64,000 nucleotides of DNA, from positions 1 through 64,000 of the forward strand of contig NZ_JAGHRC010000001.1 of the NCBI RefSeq assembly GCF_017743975.1, read 5' to 3'. The notes under the pieces were generated by a model. It had not been told where the DNA came from. It saw only the letters and a program-made list of their open reading frames with translations, and did no database searches. The first letter of the stretch is position 1, and every line of letters starts with the position of its first letter. The translations under genes and the position numbers were made by a program. This DNA comes from Ruegeria sp. R14_0 (GTDB taxonomy: Bacteria; Pseudomonadota; Alphaproteobacteria; Rhodobacterales; Rhodobacteraceae). Shown here piece after piece: positions 44,702 to 53,401 of this stretch.

Positions 44702-47700
44702 ATAGAACGTTCAATTTTCCAGTTCATTTGGAAGTACTCGAAGCGCGACCAGCTGATCCTGCTGGCCGTGACCTCGACGCTGTTTCCGCTGTTGTACCTG
44801 ACGCTGGAGCTGCCCAAACGCATCATCAATGATGCGATCGGTGCAACCAGCCCGACTGTCGAGTTCTGGGGCTACAGCCTGCCGCAGACGACCTTTCTGA
44901 TCATTCTGTGTGTCGCGTTCCTGATGGCGGTTCTGGCGCATGGTTTGATGAAAATGCGCATCAACACGATGAAAGGTGTGTTGAGCGAGCGGATGCTGCG
45001 TCGGTTCCGCTATGTCCTGATCAGTCGCGCTCTGCGTTTCCCGCAGCCCTATTTCGAACGGGTCAGCCAGGGTGAGCTGGTGTCCATGGTCACCGCTGAA
45101 AGTGAACCGATGGGTGGGTTGATGGGCGACGCGATCAGCCAGCCTGTCTTGCAAGCCGGGCAGATGATCACCATCCTGTTCTTTCTGTTTCTGCAAAGCT
45201 TCTGGTTCGGACTGGCCGCGGTTGCGCTGATCCCGCTGCAGGCCTGGTTGATCCCGAAACTGCAGCGCCAGATCAACCTTCTGAACAAAAAACGCATTCA
45301 GGAGGTCCGGGTTCTGGCCGCACAGATTGGCGAGAACGCCGCGGGCGCGTCCACCCTGCGCACCAATGGCGGGTGGAGGTATCGCCGCGCGATGATTTCG
45401 GACCAGTTGGGCCGTCTGTTCGGCATCCGCTTCGAAATCTATCAGAAGAAGTTCTTTATGAAGTTCATAAACAACTTCATCTCGCAGCTGACGCCATTCA
45501 TGTTTTATCTGGTTGGTGGCCTTTTAGTGCTGCAGGGCTCGGTTTCGCTGGGGGCGCTGGTCGCTGCTCTGGCGGCATATAAAGACCTGAGCTCGCCGTG
45601 GAAGGAACTGCTGACCTATTACAACCAGACACAGGACATGGGCTTGCGCTGGGAAGTGGTGACCGAACGGTTTGCACCGGCGGGCATGCAGGACGAAAAG
45701 CTGTTCGAGGGCGAGCCCGAGACACGCCCCCGCCTGAGCGGCGATATCGTGCTGGATCATGTCTCGGTTCGTGACATGGACGGCAATCAGGTGCTGGACG
45801 ATCTGAACCTGACTTTCGCCAGCGGGCAAACGATCGGAATCTCGGCCCCCAGCGAAGAGGACCGGCGCGCTGTTGCCGAGCTCTTGACGCGGGAAATCCT
45901 GCCCAGTGCGGGCCGTGTGCGGATCGGCGATCTCAATCTGTCGGATCTGCACCAAGGCGTGGTGGCCGCGCGGATCGGCTATGCCTCATCCCGACCGGTG
46001 ATGTTCCAGGGCACGCTGGGCGATAATGTGATGATGCCCATGCGGTTTAAGCCGCAATCGAACGAAACAAACGATCCCGGTTTTGCCGAGACGCTGCGGG
46101 CCGGAAACAGCCCGGATCCGTTCAAGGCAGATTGGCTGGACCCGTCAACCGCCGGGTTGCAAAGTGCGGACGAGGTGCGCGACTGGTGGCTGAAACTGAT
46201 CGACGGGATGGGTTCTGGCGCGGCGTTGTTCTTGCGCGGGGCAGAACAGGGCTTTGATGCGGAGGAGCATCCTGAACTGGCGCGTAAACTGGTGGAATTG
46301 CGTCCGCTTGTGCAGCAGGCGGTAATGGACGCAGGGCTGGGACAGCAAGCTCTGATCTTCGACCGCAACTGCTACAACGCGGCATTGCCGGTGGCCGAGA
46401 ACCTGCTGTTTGCCACTCCGAAAGTGCCGGTCACCCAAGAGCTTTTGACCCAGCAAACGGTGTTCCTGCAGCAGCTGCGCGCTTTTGGTCTGGATGAAAT
46501 CCTGGTCAGCCTGACGCGGGATGTGATTGAGATGCTGCGCCAGATCTTTGGTTTGGATGGCACCGACCACCCGCTGTTCCGCAAGCTGGGGCTTGATGCA
46601 CAGACCTACGAGGCTGCCGTTGAACTGGTCGAAAAGACACGGAACGAAGGGGTCTCGGGGCTGGACGACGAACAGCTGGCCAATCTACTGGCCGTTCCTT
46701 TCGTGATTTCGGCAGAACAGATCGGCCCGGCCTTTACCGATGACCTGAAGGACCGCATTCTTGAGTTGCGGCACAGCCATTCCGAAAAGCTGCTGGAGCG
46801 GCTGCTAGACGTTTTCGTGCCGCTGGACAACACGGCATTTGCACCGGGTTTGACGGTTTTGGAAAACGCGCTGTTCGGCAAGGTCAGCCAGATTGGCGGC
46901 GCGCGTTCGGATGAGGCGCGCAAGCTGATCGTCGATGTGCTGAACGAAAACGGCGCGCGCCCGTTGGTGGTCGAACTGATCTATGATGTTCCGGTCGCTT
47001 TGGGCGGGCAGAACCTGCCTGCGGTCTTTGCAGAACCTTTGTCCTTTACGCGCGCGACGATCAAGAAACCCGACATCCTGATCCTTGAGGATGCGCTGGC
47101 CAGCTATGACATGGCCTCGAAGGTGGCGGTCTATAAAAACTTGCGGGCTTTGCTGCCGGATACGACCGTGATCTATCTGAATGACCAGTTCGAAAATCCC
47201 GGCGTATTCGACATGTATGTCGAAATACGGCAAGGTCGGGTGGTCTCGGATGAAGGACCCGCGGACGTGGAGGAAGACAGCGCCGCCTCGGCTGACCTTG
47301 CGCGCAAGCTTCGCGCGCTCGAGCAGACACCGCTGTTTTCCGGGCTGGACCGGAGACAGCTGCGCCTGCTGGCTTTTGGTGCGCGTTGGTTTGATGCCCA
47401 ACCCGGCGAGATTGTGTTCCTCAAGGATGATCAGCCGACTGATGGCGCCTATGTGGTTCTGGGCGGGGAAGCGGGGTTGTACCTGCCGCAGCCCGACGGA
47501 GTGGATCAGTTGATCGCCAAGGTTGGCCCTGGTGCTCTGGTCGGAGAATTGGGTCTGATCCGCAAGGAACCTCGGGCGCTGAGCATGATTGCCGAAACCG
47601 AGCTGTCCTGCCTGCGGATCGGTGAGGAAGAATTCCTGGCTGTTGTCGAAAACGATGCCGCGACAGCGTTCAAACTGTTGCAAGTGATCGCAGGTTACGT

Positions 47701-47710
47701 GTCCAACTAG
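44702..47710 (+). CDS. Large ABC protein with degenerate ATP site, long insertion and cNMP-binding-like C-terminus
   Basis: If read from 44702 the product has 1002 aa. Residues 1-320: ABC exporter-type membrane domain (LELPKRIINDAIG, ERVSQGELVSMVTAESEPM). Residues ~345-800: NBD in which Walker A reads GISAPSEEDRRA (no Gly-Lys-Ser/Thr), the signature is LGGQNL, and Walker B ILILEDALASYD is kept; about 320 extra residues separate the Q-loop region from the signature. Residues ~860-1000: cNMP/CRP-type sensor (PGEIVFLKDDQPTDGAYVVLGGEAGLY). No ATG/GTG/TTG precedes family-like sequence: codons from 44702 (ATA) on read IERSIFQFIWKYSKRDQL, with AGGGGCAGG just upstream; the first usual start (GTG 44768) would remove 22 conserved-looking residues. 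Confidence 0.75.
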   Translation: MERSIFQFIWKYSKRDQLILLAVTSTLFPLLYLTLELPKRIINDAIGATSPTVEFWGYSLPQTTFLIILCVAFLMAVLAHGLMKMRINTMKGVLSERMLRRFRYVLISRALRFPQPYFERVSQGELVSMVTAESEPMGGLMGDAISQPVLQAGQMITILFFLFLQSFWFGLAAVALIPLQAWLIPKLQRQINLLNKKRIQEVRVLAAQIGENAAGASTLRTNGGWRYRRAMISDQLGRLFGIRFEIYQKKFFMKFINNFISQLTPFMFYLVGGLLVLQGSVSLGALVAALAAYKDLSSPWKELLTYYNQTQDMGLRWEVVTERFAPAGMQDEKLFEGEPETRPRLSGDIVLDHVSVRDMDGNQVLDDLNLTFASGQTIGISAPSEEDRRAVAELLTREILPSAGRVRIGDLNLSDLHQGVVAARIGYASSRPVMFQGTLGDNVMMPMRFKPQSNETNDPGFAETLRAGNSPDPFKADWLDPSTAGLQSADEVRDWWLKLIDGMGSGAALFLRGAEQGFDAEEHPELARKLVELRPLVQQAVMDAGLGQQALIFDRNCYNAALPVAENLLFATPKVPVTQELLTQQTVFLQQLRAFGLDEILVSLTRDVIEMLRQIFGLDGTDHPLFRKLGLDAQTYEAAVELVEKTRNEGVSGLDDEQLANLLAVPFVISAEQIGPAFTDDLKDRILELRHSHSEKLLERLLDVFVPLDNTAFAPGLTVLENALFGKVSQIGGARSDEARKLIVDVLNENGARPLVVELIYDVPVALGGQNLPAVFAEPLSFTRATIKKPDILILEDALASYDMASKVAVYKNLRALLPDTTVIYLNDQFENPGVFDMYVEIRQGRVVSDEGPADVEEDSAASADLARKLRALEQTPLFSGLDRRQLRLLAFGARWFDAQPGEIVFLKDDQPTDGAYVVLGGEAGLYLPQPDGVDQLIAKVGPGALVGELGLIRKEPRALSMIAETELSCLRIGEEEFLAVVENDAATAFKLLQVIAGYVSN

Positions 47711-47712
47711 GG

Positions 47713-48054
47713 TTATTCGCTATCCGGACCGCAGAACATGTCGTAGAGAACGCCAATCACCTGCGCTGCGCCGTCATCTTGCAGAGAGTAGTAGATCAAC
47801 TTGCCCTCTCGGCGTGTCGCAACAAGGTTCTCGGCGCGCAGGCGGGCCAGCATCTGGCTGACCGCTGCCTGCCGAATGCGCAACAAATCCTCAAGCTCAC
47901 CCACGGACTTTTCGCCGTCGGCCAGATGACACAGAATCATTAAACGGCCCTCATGTGCGAGGGTTTTGAGAAAGGCGGACGCCCGAGCCGCGCTTTCTTT
48001 CATGTCGGATAGCGCAGAGTCTGATTGCCCGTTTTGGTCGTCTTTAAGTGTCAC
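47713..48054 (-). CDS. ArsR-family BigR/SqrR-type persulfide-sensing repressor
   Basis: 113 aa from the GTG at 48054. Winged helix: LKTLAHEGRLMILCHLADG, VGELEDLLRIRQAAVSQML (recognition helix), LVATRREGKLIYYSL. With this start the two cysteines fall at positions 42 and 108, the numbers of the redox pair in BigR, which forms a persulfide/tetrasulfide bridge on sulfide exposure. An ATG at 48105 (17 codons further) or 48003 is possible. Stop codon only 2 nt from the convergent ABC-protein stop. No sulfide-oxidation gene is adjacent, so targets are probably elsewhere. Confidence 0.8.
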   Translation of the reverse strand: MTLKDDQNGQSDSALSDMKESAARASAFLKTLAHEGRLMILCHLADGEKSVGELEDLLRIRQAAVSQMLARLRAENLVATRREGKLIYYSLQDDGAAQVIGVLYDMFCGPDSE

Positions 48055-48112
48055 GCGCGGCCTGTTTAACACCTTTTGGTTGGGCCAATGTGCCCTAAGA
48101 TGCATAGGTTTG

Positions 48113-49345
48113 TCACCCCTCGGTTGCTGGCGCACCCCCCTGAAAGGCATTTCCGTTGGCGTAATCGCAGGGATCTTCCTGCATTTGCAAATGCAGGCCG
48201 TCGCCAGTGTACGGGTGCGCACGGGCCAGTTCTTCGTGGACTTCGATCCCAAGACCGGGCGCGGTTGGGGCCGGGACAAACCCGTTTTCCACCCGCAGTG
48301 TTCCGTTGATCAGTTGGTCGTGAAACGGCGTTTCTATGGTCTCAAGTAGCAACAGGTTCGGGATTGAGGCGGCCAGGTGGATATTGGCGGCCCATTCCAC
48401 CGGACCGGCGTAAAGATGCGGGGCCATCTGGGCGTTGAACACTTCAGCGATGGCGGCGACCTTCTTCATCTCCCAAATGCCACCGGCGCGGCCCAGTGCG
48501 GGTTGGAGGATTTCCGCCGCTCCGGCACGTAAGACCGCAGCAAACTCGGCCTTGGTTGTCATGCGTTCGCCGGTTGCGACCGGGATGCGGACACTTTGCG
48601 CGACACGGGCCATGTCGTCGATCATGTCGGGTGGTGTCGGCTCCTCGAACCAGAGCGGCGAATAGGGCTCTAGCGCCTGTCCCAGTCGGATTGCGCCAGC
48701 CGTATTGAATTGGCCATGTGTGCCGAATAGCAGGTCTGCCTTATCGCCCACCGCCTCGCGTATCGCTTTGCAGAACGCCACGGACATTGAGATGTCGGAC
48801 ATCGCAGGCATATGCCCACCGCGCATGGTGTAAGGTCCGGCCGGGTCGAATTTGACAGCCGTAAACCCACGTTGAACCATTTCAGCGGCGCATTCCCCGG
48901 CTTGTTCCGGGGATGTCCAGAAATCGGTCAGATTGTGCTGGGGCAGGGGATACAGATAGGTGTAGGCCCGGATACGGTCGTTCATCAGCCCGCCCAAAAG
49001 GGCATAAACCGGGCGGTCGCGATCCTTGCCCAGAATGTCCCAACACGCGATCTCCAGCCCTGAAAAAGCGCCCATGACGGTTAGATCCGGGCGCTGTGTG
49101 AACCCGCTGGAATAGGCGCGGCGGAACATCAGCTCGATATTCTCGGGGTTTTCACCCTGCATGTGCCGTTCGAACACGTCCTGGATGACATGACGCATCG
49201 CCTCGGGGCCAACCGACGACGCATAGCACTCGCCCCATCCTGTGATTCCGGTATCGGTCGTGACTTTGACCAAAATCCAATATCGCCCGCCCCATCCCGG
49301 CGCGGGCGGCGCGGTGACGATGATGTCGAGGTCCTGCAGTTTCAT
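48113..49345 (-). CDS. Enolase-superfamily enzyme (mandelate racemase/muconate lactonizing type)
   Basis: 410 aa, ribosome site GGAGGG. N-terminal capping domain (WGGRYWILVKVTTDTGITGWGE) and barrel with FTAVKFDPAGPY, LFGTHGQFNTAGAIRL, LWFEEPTPPDMID (metal Glu), IPVATGERMTTKAEF (metal Glu) and QMAPHLYAGPVEWAA. Such motifs suit an acid-sugar dehydratase or cycloisomerase; the exact sugar acid is not predictable. Same strand as the alcohol dehydrogenase upstream (24 nt), probably one transcript. Confidence 0.85.
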   Translation of the reverse strand: MKLQDLDIIVTAPPAPGWGGRYWILVKVTTDTGITGWGECYASSVGPEAMRHVIQDVFERHMQGENPENIELMFRRAYSSGFTQRPDLTVMGAFSGLEIACWDILGKDRDRPVYALLGGLMNDRIRAYTYLYPLPQHNLTDFWTSPEQAGECAAEMVQRGFTAVKFDPAGPYTMRGGHMPAMSDISMSVAFCKAIREAVGDKADLLFGTHGQFNTAGAIRLGQALEPYSPLWFEEPTPPDMIDDMARVAQSVRIPVATGERMTTKAEFAAVLRAGAAEILQPALGRAGGIWEMKKVAAIAEVFNAQMAPHLYAGPVEWAANIHLAASIPNLLLLETIETPFHDQLINGTLRVENGFVPAPTAPGLGIEVHEELARAHPYTGDGLHLQMQEDPCDYANGNAFQGGAPATEG

Positions 49346-49369
49346 CTGATGCCCTCCGGCCCTGTTGGG

Positions 49370-50464
49370 TTAGTTGCGATCGAAAACGATGACGTTGCGT
49401 TTGGCGGAACCGGACTTTGTATCCTCAATCGCATCATTGATTTGCGACAGGCTCCACCGGCCCGAGATCAGTTCGTCCAGTTTCAGACGCCCTTGTTCAT
49501 ACAGGTCGATCATCCAGGGGATATCGCGTTGAATGACCACGTCGCCCATTTTCGAACCGATCAGACCCTGGCCCAACGCGGCCAGCACCACGGGTTCATA
49601 GCTGGCCATATCACCGGAGTGAGGCATTCCGATCATGATCGCCTTGCCGCCGCGCCCCAGATAGCGCGGGGCCTGGTCATAGGCAGGAATCGCACCAACA
49701 GTGATCAGGACCGCATCCGCACCACGACCGCCGAGCGCCTTGTAGGCGGCTTTCCAAGGGGCTTTCTGGTCGGCGAGCACGCCATGTGTGGCGCCGAACT
49801 CTTTGGCGATGGCCAGCTTCTCTTCGGTCATGTCCACGGCCACAATACGGCGCGCACCCGCAATACGAGCCCCTTGGATCGCGTTCAGCCCGACACCGCC
49901 TGCGCCGATCACAACTGCGTCCTGTCCAGGGCGCAACCCGGCGGCGTTCACTGCTGCGCCGACCCCGGTGATCACGCCGCATGACAACAGGCTGGCAAGG
50001 TCTTTGGGCAGCGTATCGGGGATTTTCACGATCTGCCGGTGGCTGACGACGACCTTTTCTGCGAAGGCCCCACAGGCCATAGCCTGTTCCAGCGGCCCGC
50101 CATCTGCCGTGCGCAGGGGACCGTTCACTGTGTCATAAGGCGTTTCGCAGATCGTTGGCTTGCCCCCGGCGCATGAGGGGCACGAGCCGCAGGCCCGGAT
50201 CAGGGTAACCACGACCGGATCACCCACCTTGAACTCTCCGGCCGCATCTCCGGTAGCGGTGATGACACCCGCGGCCTCATGTCCGTAGACGGCCGGAAGG
50301 TGACCGCCCCACGCGCCGCTGGCGAATGAAATGTCCGAATGGCAGATCGCCACGGCATCCAATGTCACCTCGACTTCGCCCGTTTTGGGCGGCGCGATCT
50401 GAACGTCTTCGATAACCAGAGGTTCACCGAACGCCCGGCACACTGCGGCTTTGATGGTTTGCAT
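49370..50464 (-). CDS. Zinc-dependent alcohol dehydrogenase (medium-chain)
   Basis: 364 aa; ATG 50464 with GGGAGCGAGGG before it. Catalytic zinc motif ICHSDISFASG and GHEAAGVI, structural-zinc cysteines CGSCPSCAGGKPTIC, NAD(P) Rossmann segment QDAVVIGAGGVGLNAIQGA. Class III-like MDR oxidoreductase; it may oxidise an alcohol or hydroxy acid upstream of the enolase-superfamily enzyme. Confidence 0.9.
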   Translation of the reverse strand: MQTIKAAVCRAFGEPLVIEDVQIAPPKTGEVEVTLDAVAICHSDISFASGAWGGHLPAVYGHEAAGVITATGDAAGEFKVGDPVVVTLIRACGSCPSCAGGKPTICETPYDTVNGPLRTADGGPLEQAMACGAFAEKVVVSHRQIVKIPDTLPKDLASLLSCGVITGVGAAVNAAGLRPGQDAVVIGAGGVGLNAIQGARIAGARRIVAVDMTEEKLAIAKEFGATHGVLADQKAPWKAAYKALGGRGADAVLITVGAIPAYDQAPRYLGRGGKAIMIGMPHSGDMASYEPVVLAALGQGLIGSKMGDVVIQRDIPWMIDLYEQGRLKLDELISGRWSLSQINDAIEDTKSGSAKRNVIVFDRN

Positions 50465-50475
50465 GCTGTCCCTCG

Positions 50476-50531
50476 CTCCCTTTGCGCCACGGTGGCGCGC
50501 TAAGGGAAGCACTGCAAGGCGGAATCCGCCA
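50476..50531. repeat. Hairpins between adh and the MFS gene (REP-like element 4)
   Basis: GCGCCAC-G-GTGGCGC (50484-50498) is enclosed by CTCCCTT/AAGGGAAG arms, and GGCGGAATCCGCC (50519-50531) is a second short palindrome. Structure is similar in kind, though not identical in sequence, to the elements at 10.7 and 28.6 kb. Confidence 0.5.
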
Positions 50532-50545
50532 AAGCGATGTCGTTG

Positions 50546-51745
50546 TTACGCCATGACCTTACGTGAGCGGACAAAAACAAACAGTCCAACCATCATCAAC
50601 ACCAATGCCAGCAGGAACGGCGCGCCCGGCAGATAGATCGCTGCCCCGGGTTTGATGAACTGCGCGAAAACGCTGGTCATGACCAGCGGGGCTATGACCA
50701 TCGACAACGCGTGTAAAGACGTCAGAACGCCCTGCAGCTCTCCTTGCTGCGAGTCAGGTGTGGCGCGTGACATCAGGGCTTGCAGGGCGGGGGTCACAAC
50801 CGCTCCGATGGCGGTGACGGGGATCAGCATCAGGGCGATGATGCCATTGGTCAGAAAAGCCAGAAGGAGAAAGCTGAAAAGCTCGAATAACATCCCATAA
50901 ATGATTGTGACCCGTTCACCCAGATACTTGGTCGCGGGTCGGATCAGGCCGCCTTGAACTGCGGCCATGCCGATCCCGTAGACCCCAAGAGAAAGCCCGA
51001 TCATTTGCGGTGACCAGCCAAACCGTTCCGTTGTGAAATACGCCCAGATGGCGGGATAGACGTAGATTGAAACGGAATACAGAAAATAGACCCAGAGCAT
51101 GGGCTGGATGCCGGGCAACGATGCGATTGCACGCAATGAATTCACCGGATTGGCACGGCGCAGACTGAACACACGACGGGTTTTGTCTGTCACGGTCTCG
51201 GGCATGACAAACACGCCGATGGCAAAGGTCAGGGCGGACAGGCCTGCTGCGGCCCAGAACGGCGCTCGCGTTCCGTATTCACTTAGCAATCCACCCAAGA
51301 CCGGCCCAAATACGAATCCGACCCCAAACGCCGCGCCCAGCAAGCCAAAGTTGGCCGCCTTTTCGTGTGGCTTGGACACATCTGCCATGAACGCGGCAGC
51401 CGTTGCATGTGTGGCCGCTGTTATGCCTCCGACGATGCGCCCGGCCAAAAGCAGCCAGATGCTGCCGGCAAGCGCCATAACCACATAGTCCAAGGACATG
51501 ACAAATAACGAGACCAACAGAACGGTCCGCCGGCCGTAGGCGTCTGACAGGTTACCCAGTATGGGTCCGAAAACGAACTGCATCGCGGCAAACGCAGTGC
51601 TGAGGATACCGCCCCAGATCGCAGCCGTCGCCAACGACCCGCCCTGAACCTCGACGATCAACTCGGGCATGATTGGCAACACAAGGCCAATGCCCATGGC
51701 GTCGATCATGACCGTGAGAAGGACAAAGAAGAAGGGCAGGCGCAT
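50546..51745 (-). CDS. MFS transporter, TetA/multidrug-type
   Basis: 399 aa from ATG 51745 (AAGGTTCC upstream). Twelve predicted helices; MRLPFFFVLLTVMIDAMGIGLVLPIMPEL at the N-terminus and LSDAYGRRTVLLVSLF (motif A GxxxD..GRR) are typical of TetA-like drug/H+ antiporters. Last gene of the hydrolase operon, 67 nt after the esterase-like gene; may export a product or confer resistance. Confidence 0.88.
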   Translation of the reverse strand: MRLPFFFVLLTVMIDAMGIGLVLPIMPELIVEVQGGSLATAAIWGGILSTAFAAMQFVFGPILGNLSDAYGRRTVLLVSLFVMSLDYVVMALAGSIWLLLAGRIVGGITAATHATAAAFMADVSKPHEKAANFGLLGAAFGVGFVFGPVLGGLLSEYGTRAPFWAAAGLSALTFAIGVFVMPETVTDKTRRVFSLRRANPVNSLRAIASLPGIQPMLWVYFLYSVSIYVYPAIWAYFTTERFGWSPQMIGLSLGVYGIGMAAVQGGLIRPATKYLGERVTIIYGMLFELFSFLLLAFLTNGIIALMLIPVTAIGAVVTPALQALMSRATPDSQQGELQGVLTSLHALSMVIAPLVMTSVFAQFIKPGAAIYLPGAPFLLALVLMMVGLFVFVRSRKVMA

Positions 51746-51812
51746 TGGAACCTTAAGGATGACAATTTGGGCGGACCTTACCTGCAGCAGATGCAGGTTG
51801 AAAGGGACGCGC

Positions 51813-52541
51813 TCAGACTTGTGATCCGGCCAGACCCTTATCGATTTTGTCCAATATTTCTGCCAGTTTATTAGGTTGGGAAAAGAACGGGGAATGCGAG
51901 CTGTCGATGGTATGGCGCATTGTTTTGGGGGCATTCAGGCTCATTTGCGCCTGATACTCGGTCGGGATCGTATGATCGTCTGTGGCGCGGACATAGGCCT
52001 TTGGCACCTCGGCGAACCTGTCGCTGGTGGGCAGGGGGGTGTCTTGTGGCGCGATGGCCTGCGGGCATAATCGCGCAAAGGCATAGGGGAGCACGTCGGG
52101 CGGGCAGTCATGGTAGAAAAGGTCCCGCACCATATCGGGTTTGACGGTATAGGACAGCCCGTCGGCGGATTTCTCGACGGCGTCGTGGATCGTCTGGCGA
52201 GGCGACAGCTTGCGCATCTCGACCATCGACAGGCCGTCCCGCGGAACGTAGGCTGCCACGTAGACCAAAGCGCGCATGGCGTCCGGCGCAGCCTCGGCCG
52301 CGGCGCTGATCGGGTAACCACCCCAAGAATGCCCGACGATGATCGTCTGCGATTTGCTTGCCGAAAGTACCGCATCGCGGCAGCTGTCCAGCGTAACATG
52401 GGCAATCGGTGTCGGGTCGGCGCCATGGCTGGGCAGGTCAATTGCGCGCGCGTTGTGTCCCAGAGCCTCGACGGCAGGGATCAGATCGCGCCAGCACCAA
52501 GCGCCATGACAGGATCCGTGGACGAACAGAAAATCAGCCAT
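51813..52541 (-). CDS. Alpha/beta hydrolase (esterase-like)
   Basis: 242 aa. FLFVHGSCHGAWCWRDLIP (oxyanion region), nucleophile elbow IIVGHSWGGYP (Ser), acid/His region VRATDDHTIPTEYQ and DSSHSPFFSQPNKL (catalytic His). Resembles small methyl-ester or hydroxynitrile-lyase-type hydrolases (EstC-like). Ends 67 nt before the MFS gene and follows the PcaD-like gene by 12 nt. Confidence 0.87.
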   Translation of the reverse strand: MADFLFVHGSCHGAWCWRDLIPAVEALGHNARAIDLPSHGADPTPIAHVTLDSCRDAVLSASKSQTIIVGHSWGGYPISAAAEAAPDAMRALVYVAAYVPRDGLSMVEMRKLSPRQTIHDAVEKSADGLSYTVKPDMVRDLFYHDCPPDVLPYAFARLCPQAIAPQDTPLPTSDRFAEVPKAYVRATDDHTIPTEYQAQMSLNAPKTMRHTIDSSHSPFFSQPNKLAEILDKIDKGLAGSQV

Positions 52542-52553
52542 TCCTGTGCTCCT

Positions 52554-53342
52554 TCAGATATGCCCGATTTCAGTCATGAAATCCCGCAGCAATGCCGCGT
52601 ATTCTGCCGGTTGCTCGACACATGGCAAGTGCCCGGCGCGGCGCATCAGCTCGAACCGTGCGCCGGGGATCAGCTCGACCGTTTCACGTACAAGATCGGG
52701 CGGGGTCGATCCGTCTTCGCTTCCGGCAATCCCCAGGGTAGGCAGGCGAAGGCCGCTGGTCGGGGTGTAGAAATCGGTGCCCGAAATGGCAGCGCAGCAG
52801 CCCAGATACCCCTCGACCGGCTGACGCACCATCATGTTGCGCCACAACAGATGTTCAGGCGTGGCGCGATACGCTTTTGAGAACCAGCGTTCCATTGTGG
52901 CGTCAGCTAGGGCCTCAATCCCGCCCGTTCGCACTGCATCCATGCGCTCTTGCCAGACCGACGGGATGCCAATCTTGGCTGCCGTATTCGACAGCACAAG
53001 CGCGCGGACCTGATCCAGACGTTTGACCGCCAGCCCTTGTCCGATCAGCCCGCCGATAGACAGACCGACAAACAGGCAATCGCGCACCTCAAGCAAGTCA
53101 AGCAGGCCTTCCACATCGCGCACCAGCGCGCCCATCGAGTAAGGGGCAGGCGGTTGCGACGATAATCCGTGACCGCGTTTGTCAAAGCGTATGATGCGCA
53201 GCCCTTGGGGAAGGTGCGGCAGCATATCGTCCCAAAGCCGCATGTCCGTTCCCAGCGAATTTGCGAACACTATGGGTGCACCGTTTGGATCACCATCTAT
53301 CCGATAGTGAATTTGCACGCCTCCAAGGTCTGCGATTTGCAA
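52554..53342 (-). CDS. 3-oxoadipate enol-lactonase-like hydrolase
   Basis: 262 aa from a TTG at 53342 with GGGGATAAAG upstream; the longer frame lacks family sequence. LQIADLGGVQIHYRIDGDP, NSLGTDMRLWD, RFDKRGHGLSSQP, nucleophile FVGLSIGGLIGQGLA, and the late MRRAGHLPCVEQP are close to PcaD of the beta-ketoadipate pathway. No other pca genes adjoin it, so the true substrate may be another lactone or ester. Confidence 0.8.
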   Translation of the reverse strand: MQIADLGGVQIHYRIDGDPNGAPIVFANSLGTDMRLWDDMLPHLPQGLRIIRFDKRGHGLSSQPPAPYSMGALVRDVEGLLDLLEVRDCLFVGLSIGGLIGQGLAVKRLDQVRALVLSNTAAKIGIPSVWQERMDAVRTGGIEALADATMERWFSKAYRATPEHLLWRNMMVRQPVEGYLGCCAAISGTDFYTPTSGLRLPTLGIAGSEDGSTPPDLVRETVELIPGARFELMRRAGHLPCVEQPAEYAALLRDFMTEIGHI

Positions 53343-53401
53343 GACTTTATCCCCGTCGTCATATGCCCAAAATGTCAACTTGCCCCAGCCCGAACCGCTT
53401 G

